Below are positions 1 to 5,643 of a stretch of 5,643 nt of DNA, in pieces. This DNA comes from GWF2-38-69 sp037127655 (GTDB lineage: Bacteria > Verrucomicrobiota > Lentisphaeria > Victivallales > GWF2-38-69): positions 1-5,643 of the forward strand of contig JBAXXY010000170.1 in assembly GCA_037127655.1 (NCBI GenBank), written 5' to 3'. Numbering within the stretch: the first letter of the stretch is position 1; every line of letters starts with the position of its first letter. The position numbers and the translations under genes are program-made. Under the pieces are notes generated by a model. That model was not told the DNA's origin and made no database searches. It saw nothing but the letters and a program-made list of their open reading frames with translations.

Positions 1-607
1 TCTCTATGCCGTACTCTTTTAAGATGGAACAAATAAACCTGCCAACTCCGCCGGCAGCAATATGTATATTATTACCTACACCAGAACGCCAGAAGGAGTC
101 AGGATTCGGCACAATCAGCACTGCCGAAGGCTTTCTGATAAAGAAATTTATCGCTGAAACAATAAATGGCTCCCAATCATAGTTTAACTCTCCGACTATC
201 ACTCCTTCGCAATCATCAATTTCAGACAAATTCTCAGTAATTACGATTCCGTGAACCTCGGCATAATTAGGATGGCCGAAAGTTCCCATCATAAGAAACT
301 TTTTGCCGACTAAATTCTCCTTGTCAGCCACATATTTAATGGCATCACCACAGGAAATTATCTCATCAGCGCTTATGTCTATTCCGGCGTGCTTGAGTAA
401 AACTCGCTTCTCAAAAGTGCTTCGTATTGAGTCGTTAGTCAGCAGCACGAAAGGAAATTTATTCTGTCTAAGATGAGCTATAAACTCATCAGCTCCGGGA
501 AGCGGATCATTGCCAAGAAGAAGCGTTCCGTCTATATCAAGTAAAGCCGCCGAATAGTCTTGAAAGTTATTCTTCCACCACTCCAGAAAGCTTTCTGATA
601 TATTCAT
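1..607 (-). CDS. HAD superfamily subfamily IIA phosphatase, NagD-like (3' end cut by window edge)
   Basis: Probable cytoplasmic phosphatase of a small phosphorylated metabolite, such as a sugar or nucleoside phosphate; the substrate cannot be read from the sequence. I translated 202 codons from an ATG at 607-605. HAD motif I is clear: D24-I-D26-G-T, nucleophile Asp24 and general acid Asp26. It is followed by the LxG...PLPGA stretch typical of NagD-like proteins and by motif II, LLTND around residues 55-59 (Thr57). The alpha/beta cap follows, with a substrate-loop-like VPNPD at 166-170 and a glycine-rich AAGGVGRF at 184-191. NagD relatives are roughly 250-280 residues, so the motif III lysine and the motif IV acidic residues should lie beyond position 1. 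The start sits 4 bases after the DUF89 stop. An AAGG at 620-617, inside the upstream gene's end, is 9 bases from the ATG, suggesting coupled translation. The family call is solid; the substrate is open. Confidence 0.88.
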   Translation of the reverse strand, partial: MNISESFLEWWKNNFQDYSAALLDIDGTLLLGNDPLPGADEFIAHLRQNKFPFVLLTNDSIRSTFEKRVLLKHAGIDISADEIISCGDAIKYVADKENLVGKKFLMMGTFGHPNYAEVHGIVITENLSEIDDCEGVIVGELNYDWEPFIVSAINFFIRKPSAVLIVPNPDSFWRSGVGNNIHIAAGGVGRFICSILKEYGIE

Positions 608-611
608 AGCC

Positions 612-1460
612 TTAAGCCTTGTTGAAATATTTTTTCCCAAGAAGAATGTTATCTCCTTTTTGAACGCCAAGAATACGGGCAACAGGCTCGCATTTTGCTT
701 TCAGAATAAAAAAAGTGTTTTTATCAACATCAAAACCGTTTTCGAAATAACCCATGCCTTTCATGATAACCAAATCAGACTCCTTGAAAGCTCTATGGAA
801 TTCGACGGATGAAGCCTTTAAGTCCAGCCCTACAGCCTGAGCGGTCGGGATTACCGCATCAGCTATTGCGTCAAGAGGAGTATTCCTGATATCTTCCATA
901 GTCGCATCATTCTGAATAGGAGATTCTTTTGGCGAGAGAATAAGATGCTTTCCAAGATTTTTTATGTGTCTTGCCAGAAAAGAGTCAAATACAACTTCTC
1001 CAGCATTATCAGTTAGATACATAACTTTCTTTGCTATGGAAAGTTCATATTCAAACTCTTTGATGTGATCTATCTTAAAGCCGTTTCCAAGGATAGATGT
1101 TAAATCGATATTATTGGGATTCCAATCTCTTACAGAATAGTCCATCACATTGCCGAAAACGGCCATTTGGACCGCAAAATCAAGCGTTAGTTTATGCCCT
1201 TTAAATGTCTCAACTATTTCAAGAGCTTTCCTTTTGCTGTCTTCTTTTTCTCTCTTCATGAGGTCAGGGAAGTAAGTTAAAAGGATTTTACAGAGTTTGG
1301 TTCCTATATCAGCAGGCACTCCATATTTATAACTATTGGCAATCTCGTCGGATATTTTGCACATTATCTCATAGCCCTGCTCTTCTGAGACGCAGTTATC
1401 TTTGACCTGCTTTCCAAAAGTGCCGGCAAGGCATTCAAGACATTCGATAGTGGTCCTCAT
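612..1460 (-). CDS. DUF89 / ARMT1-like metal-dependent phosphatase, prokaryotic type
   Basis: A 282-residue DUF89 protein, matching the usual length of the short prokaryotic subfamily (about 280-300). DUF89 enzymes are metal-dependent phosphatases implicated in metabolite damage control; characterised eukaryotic members hydrolyse fructose-1-phosphate-like sugar phosphates or 4'-phosphopantetheine-type compounds. Visible marks are an N-terminal C7-x-x-C10 pair typical of this subfamily, GNVMD at 103-107, the hallmark DNAGE at 151-155 followed by VVFD, QNDAT at 183-187, and SDLVIMKGMGYFE at 228-240. FILKAKC at 251-257 leads into a glycine-containing C-terminus. By family comparison, Asp151, Asn152 and Asp229 are the likely metal ligands, and all are present. 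The protein is probably cytosolic. Its ATG shares one base with the stop of the upstream secreted-protein gene (TAATG), and I see no strong ribosome binding site, so it is probably translated by re-initiation. Being between that gene and a HAD phosphatase, downstream of mtnA, suggests a sugar-phosphate substrate; this is inference. Confidence 0.9.
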   Translation of the reverse strand: MRTTIECLECLAGTFGKQVKDNCVSEEQGYEIMCKISDEIANSYKYGVPADIGTKLCKILLTYFPDLMKREKEDSKRKALEIVETFKGHKLTLDFAVQMAVFGNVMDYSVRDWNPNNIDLTSILGNGFKIDHIKEFEYELSIAKKVMYLTDNAGEVVFDSFLARHIKNLGKHLILSPKESPIQNDATMEDIRNTPLDAIADAVIPTAQAVGLDLKASSVEFHRAFKESDLVIMKGMGYFENGFDVDKNTFFILKAKCEPVARILGVQKGDNILLGKKYFNKA

Positions 1461-1462
1461 TA
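1458..1462 (-). promoter_or_regulatory. TAATG stop/start overlap coupling two genes
   Basis: On the minus strand the TAA stop of the secreted-protein gene (1462-1460) and the ATG of the DUF89 gene (1460-1458) share one base. The preceding 20 bases hold no convincing Shine-Dalgarno sequence. The arrangement is the classic one for termination-reinitiation and implies that both genes are on one transcript. Confidence 0.8.
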
Positions 1463-2212
1463 TTCAGCAAGGTCTTTATTCAACCATTCAGGCACATTCG
1501 ATGATTCCCAGCTCTGAGAAGATGACTTAGGTGTCTGGTCATTTGAATTATCTTCAGCAGAAGGAATATCAACTTTCGGAGACTGAGTGCTCTGCGTGCC
1601 AGGTAACGGCTGAAGCTGTGGAATTTTCTGAGTATCTGAGAAAGCTTGAGGGCTAATACGAGTAAGTTCGCCTTTAGTTCCAGGAAGTGGAGCAGTTTCC
1701 TTAATCTCGGTAAGCTTAGGCGTAGCAGTCGTAGCAGATGCTTCATTGAGCTTAACTCTAGGTTCTTCGCGAAGTTGAGCCGGGACTTGAGGTTCTGGCA
1801 CAGGCGTTGGCTTGTAATCATAAGGCGATGGGGATGAAACATCTCCTCCGCCAATCCATATCGGAAAATCCCAGAAAGTTTTCTTTAACAAATATGGGAA
1901 TCCGCCGAAAAACAATCCAAATGGCTTGGTACAGCATTTCAAAATAACTACGCCTAGATTATCACTTGCTTCATTGTAATTAGCGATTCTTTGAGGCCAG
2001 GAAATTATTGACGCCAGCGGCATTCCTAGAAGAACATAACCAAAACAATCTCCAACATAAGCAGGGTTTTCAACAAAACTTCCCTCACCATTATATCCCT
2101 GAAATTTGATCTTATCGATTGAATCATAATAATATGAATAAGCAGGAGTATAAAGGAACCCGATTATAAAGAAGGCTGTCAAATATGATAGTAAGGATTT
2201 TCTTTTGAACAT
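1460..2212 (-). CDS. Unrecognised secreted protein with Pro/Ser/Thr-rich C-terminal tail
   Basis: I do not recognise a family. From the ATG at 2212-2210 it has 250 residues. It opens with a type I signal peptide: basic MFKRK, a hydrophobic run at about 7-21, then TPAYS with likely cleavage after Ser26 and a tyrosine-rich mature start. There is no lipobox. Residues 27-123 form a compact, aromatic- and glycine-rich domain with two hydrophobic stretches (about 58-71 and 87-108), Cys56, a Cys93-Cys94 pair and FWDFPIWIGGG near its end; the stretches could be membrane-associated helices. Residues 124-250 are low complexity, rich in Pro, Ser, Thr, Gln and Lys, with PLPGT at 165-169 and 192-196, and look disordered. 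The end (PEWLNKDLAE) regains order-like composition. The frame stays open 15 codons upstream to a TTG at 2257, but that start lacks a ribosome binding site and would bury the signal peptide. It follows mtnA by 91 bases and overlaps the DUF89 gene by one base. It presumably acts in the envelope. Confidence 0.75.
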   Translation of the reverse strand: MFKRKSLLSYLTAFFIIGFLYTPAYSYYYDSIDKIKFQGYNGEGSFVENPAYVGDCFGYVLLGMPLASIISWPQRIANYNEASDNLGVVILKCCTKPFGLFFGGFPYLLKKTFWDFPIWIGGGDVSSPSPYDYKPTPVPEPQVPAQLREEPRVKLNEASATTATPKLTEIKETAPLPGTKGELTRISPQAFSDTQKIPQLQPLPGTQSTQSPKVDIPSAEDNSNDQTPKSSSQSWESSNVPEWLNKDLAE

Positions 2213-2303
2213 AAAACTCAAATGTTTTTGTGATAAAAGTAATTTAGACGCTTCCAAAGAGTATATCTAAAAACTCATTCCCTGCCAAATATCTTCGAAA
2301 TAT
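2213..2303 (-). other. Leader between mtnA and the secreted-protein gene
   Basis: This 91-base gap contains no T-run behind a GC-rich stem, so I see no terminator, and mtnA transcripts could run on into the downstream genes. Just before the chosen ATG (2212) there is a GAG in TTTGAGTTTT, a weak ribosome binding site. An AT-rich dyad (2287-2292 pairing with 2300-2305) overlaps the mtnA stop codon but is too weak to call. No convincing -35/-10 pair was found. Confidence 0.4.
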
Positions 2304-3365
2304 TTATTGAAAGAGTTTAGCTATACTTTCAGAAAAGGGCTGTTTTAATATGCCTTTTTCGGTGATTATTCCTGAAATAAGCTCATTTGGCACAACATCG
2401 AAAGCAGGATTATAAACTTTCACCCCTTCCGGAGCGCTGAATTTGCCGTTAATCTTCCTAATCTCATCCCCGTCGCGCTGTTCAATAGGGATGGCAGAGC
2501 CATCTTTTGTGTTTACATCAATAGTTGAATATGGTGCTGCGATGTAGAATGGAATCTTGTGATATTTTGCCAGAATAGCGACGCCGTATGTGCCTATTTT
2601 ATTGGCTGAATCACCGTTTGCCGCGATTCTGTCGGCCCCTGTAATAACTAGATTTATCCTGCCCTCTTTCATTACTTGAGCGGCCATATTGTCGCAGATT
2701 GTCGTGACATCAATTCCTGCCCTCTTTAGTTCCCATGCGGTTAGCCTGGAGCCTTGCAAAAGCGGCCTTGTTTCATCTGAATAAACTTTAACTTTCAAAC
2801 CTCTCTCATGGGCTAGATAGACGGGGGAAAGCGCTGTACCAAAGTCACCTGTCGCCAGAGCCCCTGCATTGCAATGAGTTAAAATCCCGTAATTGTCTTT
2901 TATAAGCTCAATACCGTGAGCGCCAATCGAACGGCACATCTGAATATCTTCTTCCAATATCGCAATTCCTTCTTCAACTAATAATAGTTTAAGCTTTTGG
3001 ATGTCAGTTTCTGAGGAAGCTTTAAGCTTATTTACGCATCTGTTTAAAGCCCAGAAAAGATTCACAGCCGTCGGCCTTGATTGGGCGAAATAGTCGGCAG
3101 TTTTGGTAAGTTCAGCTAAAAAATCCTCGCGGTTTTTGGCCTTACTATGCTGGCAGACGGCTCCGAGCCCCAAAGCGGCAGCGCATCCTATTGCAGGAGC
3201 GCCTCTGACAACTAATCGCTTGATTGCATCATATATTTCTTCAGCACTGTCAGTTTCGACATAAATAAGCTCATTAGGAAGCTTTGTCTGATCAATCATT
3301 CTAAGTTTTCCAGGTATCAGGCTTCCCTGATTTTCTAATTTTTTCCATCTTACAGTATCAATCAT
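2304..3365 (-). CDS. mtnA: S-methyl-5-thioribose-1-phosphate isomerase
   Basis: Cytosolic aldose-ketose isomerase that converts 5-methylthioribose-1-phosphate to 5-methylthioribulose-1-phosphate in methionine salvage; related enzymes also take 5-deoxyribose-1-phosphate. It is 353 residues, full length for the eIF2B-like MtnA family. The N-terminal region has LRMIDQTKLP at 21-30. The phosphate-binding RGAPAIG is at 54-60, TAVNLFWALNR at 99-109, and LTHCNAGALAT at 162-172 with catalytic Cys165. YSDETRPLLQGSRLTAWEL is at 195-213, and VITGADRIAANGDSANKIGT at 240-259 carries catalytic Asp245. These residues correspond to Cys160 and Asp240 of the Bacillus subtilis enzyme. The full set of MtnA motifs favours this call over the related ribose-1,5-bisphosphate isomerase. 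The ATG is preceded by a modest AAGAG about 7 bases upstream. No other methionine-salvage gene (mtnB, C, D, K, W, X or an aldolase) is seen; the following genes encode a secreted protein and two phosphatases. I see no S-box-like leader upstream. Confidence 0.95.
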   Translation of the reverse strand: MIDTVRWKKLENQGSLIPGKLRMIDQTKLPNELIYVETDSAEEIYDAIKRLVVRGAPAIGCAAALGLGAVCQHSKAKNREDFLAELTKTADYFAQSRPTAVNLFWALNRCVNKLKASSETDIQKLKLLLVEEGIAILEEDIQMCRSIGAHGIELIKDNYGILTHCNAGALATGDFGTALSPVYLAHERGLKVKVYSDETRPLLQGSRLTAWELKRAGIDVTTICDNMAAQVMKEGRINLVITGADRIAANGDSANKIGTYGVAILAKYHKIPFYIAAPYSTIDVNTKDGSAIPIEQRDGDEIRKINGKFSAPEGVKVYNPAFDVVPNELISGIITEKGILKQPFSESIAKLFQ

Positions 3366-3431
3366 ATTTATCTCTTATGGGAGGTTAATAATTATCGTCT
3401 AATATTATTGCTTATAAGTTTACGGCTTTCA

Positions 3432-3452
3432 CTCTTTTTTTGAGAAAAAGAG
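3432..3452. promoter_or_regulatory. 21-bp dyad over the -35 box, candidate operator
   Basis: CTCTTTTT (3432-3439) and AAAAAGAG (3445-3452) are perfect 8-bp inverted arms around the 5-base centre TTGAG. The dyad lies in the divergent intergenic region and overlaps the -35 hexamer TTGAGA (3440-3445) of the promoter for the gene at 3527. Because no gene reads into it, a terminator role is unlikely, and a repressor or other regulator site fits better. The arms are A/T tracts apart from their ends, so chance origin or a simple A-tract bend is possible. Confidence 0.4.
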
Positions 3453-3468
3453 CTTCTTGTGATATACT
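3440..3468 (+). promoter_or_regulatory. Sigma70-like promoter with extended -10 for the DUF1254 gene
   Basis: TTGAGA (3440-3445) is 17 bases from TATACT (3463-3468). The -10 is preceded by TG at 3460-3461 (TGaTATACT), an extended -10. Both hexamers match the consensus at 4-5 of 6 positions. The start of transcription would be near 3475, giving a leader of about 50 bases before the ATG at 3527. I found no equally good promoter for mtnA in the opposite direction, although the AT-rich stretch 3385-3420 offers weak -10-like sites. Confidence 0.65.
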
Positions 3469-3514
3469 CGCAAATCAGAATTATTTCTCTAGATTTAAAA
3501 TCGGTACATCAAAC

Positions 3515-3520
3515 AAGGAG
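3515..3520 (+). promoter_or_regulatory. Ribosome binding site AAGGAG
   Basis: A near-perfect Shine-Dalgarno sequence lies 6 bases before the ATG at 3527. It fixes the start of the DUF1254/DUF1214 gene and is much stronger than any site on the minus-strand genes, suggesting efficient translation. Confidence 0.85.
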
Positions 3521-3526
3521 TGATTT

Positions 3527-5014
3527 ATGATACTTAAATATTCTGGCAATAAGGCAGCTAAAACTCCAGGAAAAGTTCTACTTATAGTATTATCAACTTT
3601 TTTGATGATTAATGCTGTATATGGAGAGGATACCCCAAAAATTGACTCATTAATGAAGAAAACATGGGAGAATTGGACTTATACCCTTGCATTGCAGGCC
3701 GCTACTTATGGAGCTCCGATTGTTACGATGTATGCTCTCAGGCATAATGATTCCGTAGGGCCAAAAGCCAAAGCTAAACCTAATTCTATCTGGCGGATGA
3801 ACGATATTTCTACGCCCGAACTGTCTAAAGAATCTGGCTATGTGACGCCCAATGTTAACACAATCTATGGTTTCGGCTTCATGGATCTTAGACAGGAACC
3901 TGTGATACTGACAGTGCCTGATTCAAATGGTCTTTATTATATGGTGCAAATAGTCGATATGTGGACTAATGCCTTTGCATATGTCGGAGGCAAAACAACT
4001 GGATATAAAGGCGGTGTATTTGCATTAACAACTCCACAGTGGAAAGGAAAACTCCCGGCAGAATTAAAAGTAATTGAATGCTCGACACCATGGATTTTAT
4101 TGCAGCCCAGAGTGCATGTCTATAAAGATGGCAAATTAGACATCAAAAATGCGAAAAAAGTACTTGAGGATATTAAGACAGTGACTTTGTCTCAATATCT
4201 TGGTAATATTTCTCCTGAACCTTCTAAATATAGCTACATGGCTCCAAATGTAGTAAATTCTGATCTGCCTGTAAGCGCGCTCGAATATAATGATCCTTTG
4301 CAATTCTGGGAAATATTAGCTGATGCAATGAACGAGAATCCACCGCCAGCGAATCAGATTGAAGCTCTAATACCTATGTTTAAGCCTCTTGGTATTGAGT
4401 TTGGTAAACCCTGGGATCGTTCTAAACTCAGGCCTATTGTATTAGATGCAATGGAAAAGGCTGCCTCCGATATAGGCCCGATGTTGGCACTTTTACCTGT
4501 AGGAACTCTTGATAATTTCGCATTCCTTCCCCCGACTACTATTGGTAATTTTGGCACAGACTATAGAACCCGCGCGGTTATTGGTCGTGTCGGGTTAACT
4601 GCAAATATTCCTTATGAAGCTATCTATTGGAACTATTCACATGACAGTAAATCTAATATGCTTTCTGGTTCAAAGAAATACACCATGACTTTTAAAAAAG
4701 AAATCCCTTGCTATGAACCTGGCTTCTGGTCGATAACTATGTACGATAAAACCAACAACTACACCGTGTCAAATCCAATTAACCGCTATATGCTGGGCAG
4801 CGATACTCCCGAGATGATGAAAAATTCAGATGGGTCATTTACCCTATATATTCAAAAAGACAGTCCTGGAAAAGACAAAGAAACTAACTGGCTACCATCA
4901 CCTTCAGGTCTATTCTATTTAACAGGCCGCTCCTATGCTCCTAAACCTGAATTTATTAAAATACTGACAGATCCTGAATCCTGGCCAATTCCGGCTGTAA
5001 TTGAATTAGAATAG
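3527..5014 (+). CDS. Secreted DUF1254/DUF1214 domain protein
   Basis: A 495-residue protein with the standard two-domain DUF1254-DUF1214 layout. Its biochemical function is not established and I assign none. The N-terminus is a signal peptide: basic residues to Lys16, a hydrophobic core at about 17-30 and likely cleavage after VYG33, which puts it in the periplasm or outside. DUF1254 spans roughly 50-225, marked by YVTPNVNTIYGFGFMDLRQEP (105-125), YYMVQIVDMWTNAFAYVG (137-154) and LLQPRVHVYKDG (191-202). The linker includes NFGTDYRTRAVIGRVGLTANIPYEAIY (341-367), characteristic of these proteins. DUF1214 spans roughly 375-475, with FWSITMYDKTNNYTVSNPINRY (400-421), then NWLPSPSGLFYLTGRSYAP (454-472) including the conserved NWLP and R-x-Y. 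Both domains look intact. It is a single-gene unit: its own promoter and ribosome binding site lie upstream, mtnA diverges from it, and a terminator lies downstream. Related proteins are often loosely annotated by homology; only the domain call is firm here. Confidence 0.92.
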   Translation: MILKYSGNKAAKTPGKVLLIVLSTFLMINAVYGEDTPKIDSLMKKTWENWTYTLALQAATYGAPIVTMYALRHNDSVGPKAKAKPNSIWRMNDISTPELSKESGYVTPNVNTIYGFGFMDLRQEPVILTVPDSNGLYYMVQIVDMWTNAFAYVGGKTTGYKGGVFALTTPQWKGKLPAELKVIECSTPWILLQPRVHVYKDGKLDIKNAKKVLEDIKTVTLSQYLGNISPEPSKYSYMAPNVVNSDLPVSALEYNDPLQFWEILADAMNENPPPANQIEALIPMFKPLGIEFGKPWDRSKLRPIVLDAMEKAASDIGPMLALLPVGTLDNFAFLPPTTIGNFGTDYRTRAVIGRVGLTANIPYEAIYWNYSHDSKSNMLSGSKKYTMTFKKEIPCYEPGFWSITMYDKTNNYTVSNPINRYMLGSDTPEMMKNSDGSFTLYIQKDSPGKDKETNWLPSPSGLFYLTGRSYAPKPEFIKILTDPESWPIPAVIELE

Positions 5015-5025
5015 ATACAAATAAG

Positions 5026-5061
5026 AGAAGCGCAGCCTGAATTAAAAGACTGCGCTTTTGT
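5026..5061. terminator. Probable bidirectional intrinsic terminator between convergent genes
   Basis: AAGCGCAG (5028-5035) pairs perfectly with CTGCGCTT (5050-5057) around a 14-base loop; two more pairs (G5027-T5058 as G-U, A5026-T5059) extend the stem. Reading plus, the stem runs into TTTTGTGTT; reading minus, into CTTCTCTTATTT. It begins 12 bases after the TAG of the DUF1254 gene and lies just past the stop of the opposing gene, so it probably serves both. The plus-strand U-tract is the better one. Confidence 0.7.
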
Positions 5062-5076
5062 GTTGGAGATTTGAAA

Positions 5077-5643
5077 TTAGTTTTTTAACTTTATGATTTG
5101 TTCTTTTAGCTGAGCCAGGAGCGGATGCTGAACGAAGGTCTGAAGTCCGTCAATAATTCCGACTATTGCTTCGGAGTTCTCGAAAGACCAGCCGCCATTG
5201 TTGGCTATGACCTGCATCATTCCTTCATTGAACTTAATGAGTGTATCAACTGATATTTCCTTGTTGCTGATAGAAACTGCAAGCACAGTGAAAGCATTGA
5301 TAAGTGTTGTCAGATTCTCTGAAGTCCAGCCTATTTGTCCATTGCTAACAATTACAAAAACATTCTCGGCAATCTTTCTAAAAGCTGTGAAGTGAGCCAT
5401 TGCTATTGAGTTCGCTCCGTACTCAGCCTTGATGGCATTTCCTACTTTGTCAAGAAGAGGGTCGAGTTTTGCTTTTACTATAGCTGGAGTAAGTGTTTCC
5501 TGTGAAAGATCCATAGTGGTTGCGATTGCATCAAAGACTATGTCCATATGCCTATAGACTGGTTCTTGTGGAAGAGCATTGATGGCTCTGATTACAGCTA
5601 TAACTTTGTCAAATGAAGCCTTCTGCTGAACTGTGAGTTTATC
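5077..5643 (-). CDS. Helix-rich protein of unknown function with internal repeat (5' end beyond window)
   Basis: I do not recognise a family. The frame is open from the TAA at 5079-5077 to the right edge, giving 188 visible residues; the codons between 5643 and an internal ATG at 5547 read as sensible helical protein (KASFDKVIAVIRAINALPQEPVYRHM), and that ATG has no good ribosome binding site. The true start therefore lies outside the window. Composition is alanine-, isoleucine- and leucine-rich with regularly spaced hydrophobics, suggesting amphipathic helices. Counting from Met at 5547, VIVSNGQIGWTSEN (65-78) recurs as VIANNGGWSFEN (113-124), indicating a tandem structural unit of about 46 residues. 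No transmembrane helix is seen in the visible part; the presence of a signal peptide cannot be judged. The C-terminus ends in lysine-rich IIKLKN. It converges on the DUF1254 gene with a shared terminator and has no evident functional link to it. Confidence 0.7.
   Translation of the reverse strand, partial: DKLTVQQKASFDKVIAVIRAINALPQEPVYRHMDIVFDAIATTMDLSQETLTPAIVKAKLDPLLDKVGNAIKAEYGANSIAMAHFTAFRKIAENVFVIVSNGQIGWTSENLTTLINAFTVLAVSISNKEISVDTLIKFNEGMMQVIANNGGWSFENSEAIVGIIDGLQTFVQHPLLAQLKEQIIKLKN
5143..5355 (-). repeat. Internal protein repeat, GW[TS]xEN unit, two copies
   Basis: Copy one is encoded at 5355-5281 and copy two at 5211-5143. Both read VI-x-x-NG, then a Gly-Trp, then Thr/Ser-x-Glu-Asn and a hydrophobic helix. 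The tryptophan codons are at 5328-5326 and 5190-5188, 46 codons apart. The DNA is still partly alike: TTCTCTGAAGTCCAGCC and TTCTCGAAAGACCAGCC on the plus strand agree at 13 of 17 positions. Further copies may exist beyond the right edge. Confidence 0.5.

Noticed and set aside
1646..1837. Plus-strand open stretch of 63 codons
   Set aside because: Antisense shadow of the low-complexity tail; basic, Ser/Arg-rich composition and no promoter or ribosome binding site.
1480..1854. Alternative-frame open stretch of 124 codons on the minus strand, Leu/Arg-rich
   Set aside because: It lies wholly within the Pro/Ser/Thr-rich tail of the secreted protein; the leucine bias is what shifted Ser/Thr/Pro codons give, and it has no start signals of its own.
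2287..2305. AT-rich inverted repeat at the end of mtnA as a terminator
   Set aside because: Six A/T-only pairs, no following T-run, and it overlaps the stop codon; too weak to end transcription.
3366..3526. SAM riboswitch or other structured leader upstream of mtnA
   Set aside because: The interval is short and AT-rich, with no S-box-like conserved stems and no terminator/antiterminator pair on the minus strand.
4354..4557. Minus-strand open stretch of 67 codons
   Set aside because: Antisense to the intact DUF1254/DUF1214 coding region, with no independent support.
5198..5395. Plus-strand open stretch of 65 codons
   Set aside because: Antisense to the helix-rich gene at the right edge, whose frame is longer and contains recognisable repeats.
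5077..5547. Complete gene starting at the ATG at 5547
   Set aside because: The frame continues without a stop for 32 more codons to the edge, the encoded residues look like genuine helical protein, and the ATG has no clear ribosome binding site, so it is more likely internal.

Overview
The window is AT-leaning bacterial DNA (about 40% GC by eye) with ordinary tightly packed genes. I cannot place it in a phylum. Two secreted proteins with classical signal peptides, Shine-Dalgarno sites and a sigma70-like promoter point to a bacterium, not an archaeon.

Layout: positions 1-3365 hold a run of four genes on the minus strand. In transcription order they are mtnA (methylthioribose-1-phosphate isomerase, 3365-2304), an unrecognised secreted protein with a Pro/Ser/Thr-rich tail (2212-1460), a DUF89/ARMT1-like metal-dependent phosphatase (1460-612), and a NagD-like HAD subfamily IIA phosphatase that runs off the left edge (607-1). 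The last three are coupled: a TAATG stop/start overlap, then a 4-base gap. The 161-base interval 3366-3526 is a divergent promoter region. On the plus strand it leads into a secreted DUF1254/DUF1214 protein (3527-5014), from an extended -10 promoter whose -35 box lies inside a 21-bp dyad. A probable two-way terminator (5026-5061) separates that gene from a convergent minus-strand gene (5643-5077). That gene is open through the right edge, encodes a helix-rich protein of unknown function, and shows an internal repeat.

Working together: MtnA makes a ketose-1-phosphate, and both DUF89 and HAD-IIA enzymes are small-molecule phosphatases. The minus-strand cluster therefore looks like sugar-phosphate salvage or clean-up around methylthioribulose-1-phosphate (or a related pentulose phosphate), with an unexplained exported protein embedded in it. 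This link is inference from family knowledge and gene order. No mobile element, CRISPR array, tRNA, rRNA or defence system is visible, and nothing here demonstrates a new multi-gene system. The most promising leads are the phosphatase/isomerase linkage, the orphan secreted protein, and the repeat protein at the right edge.
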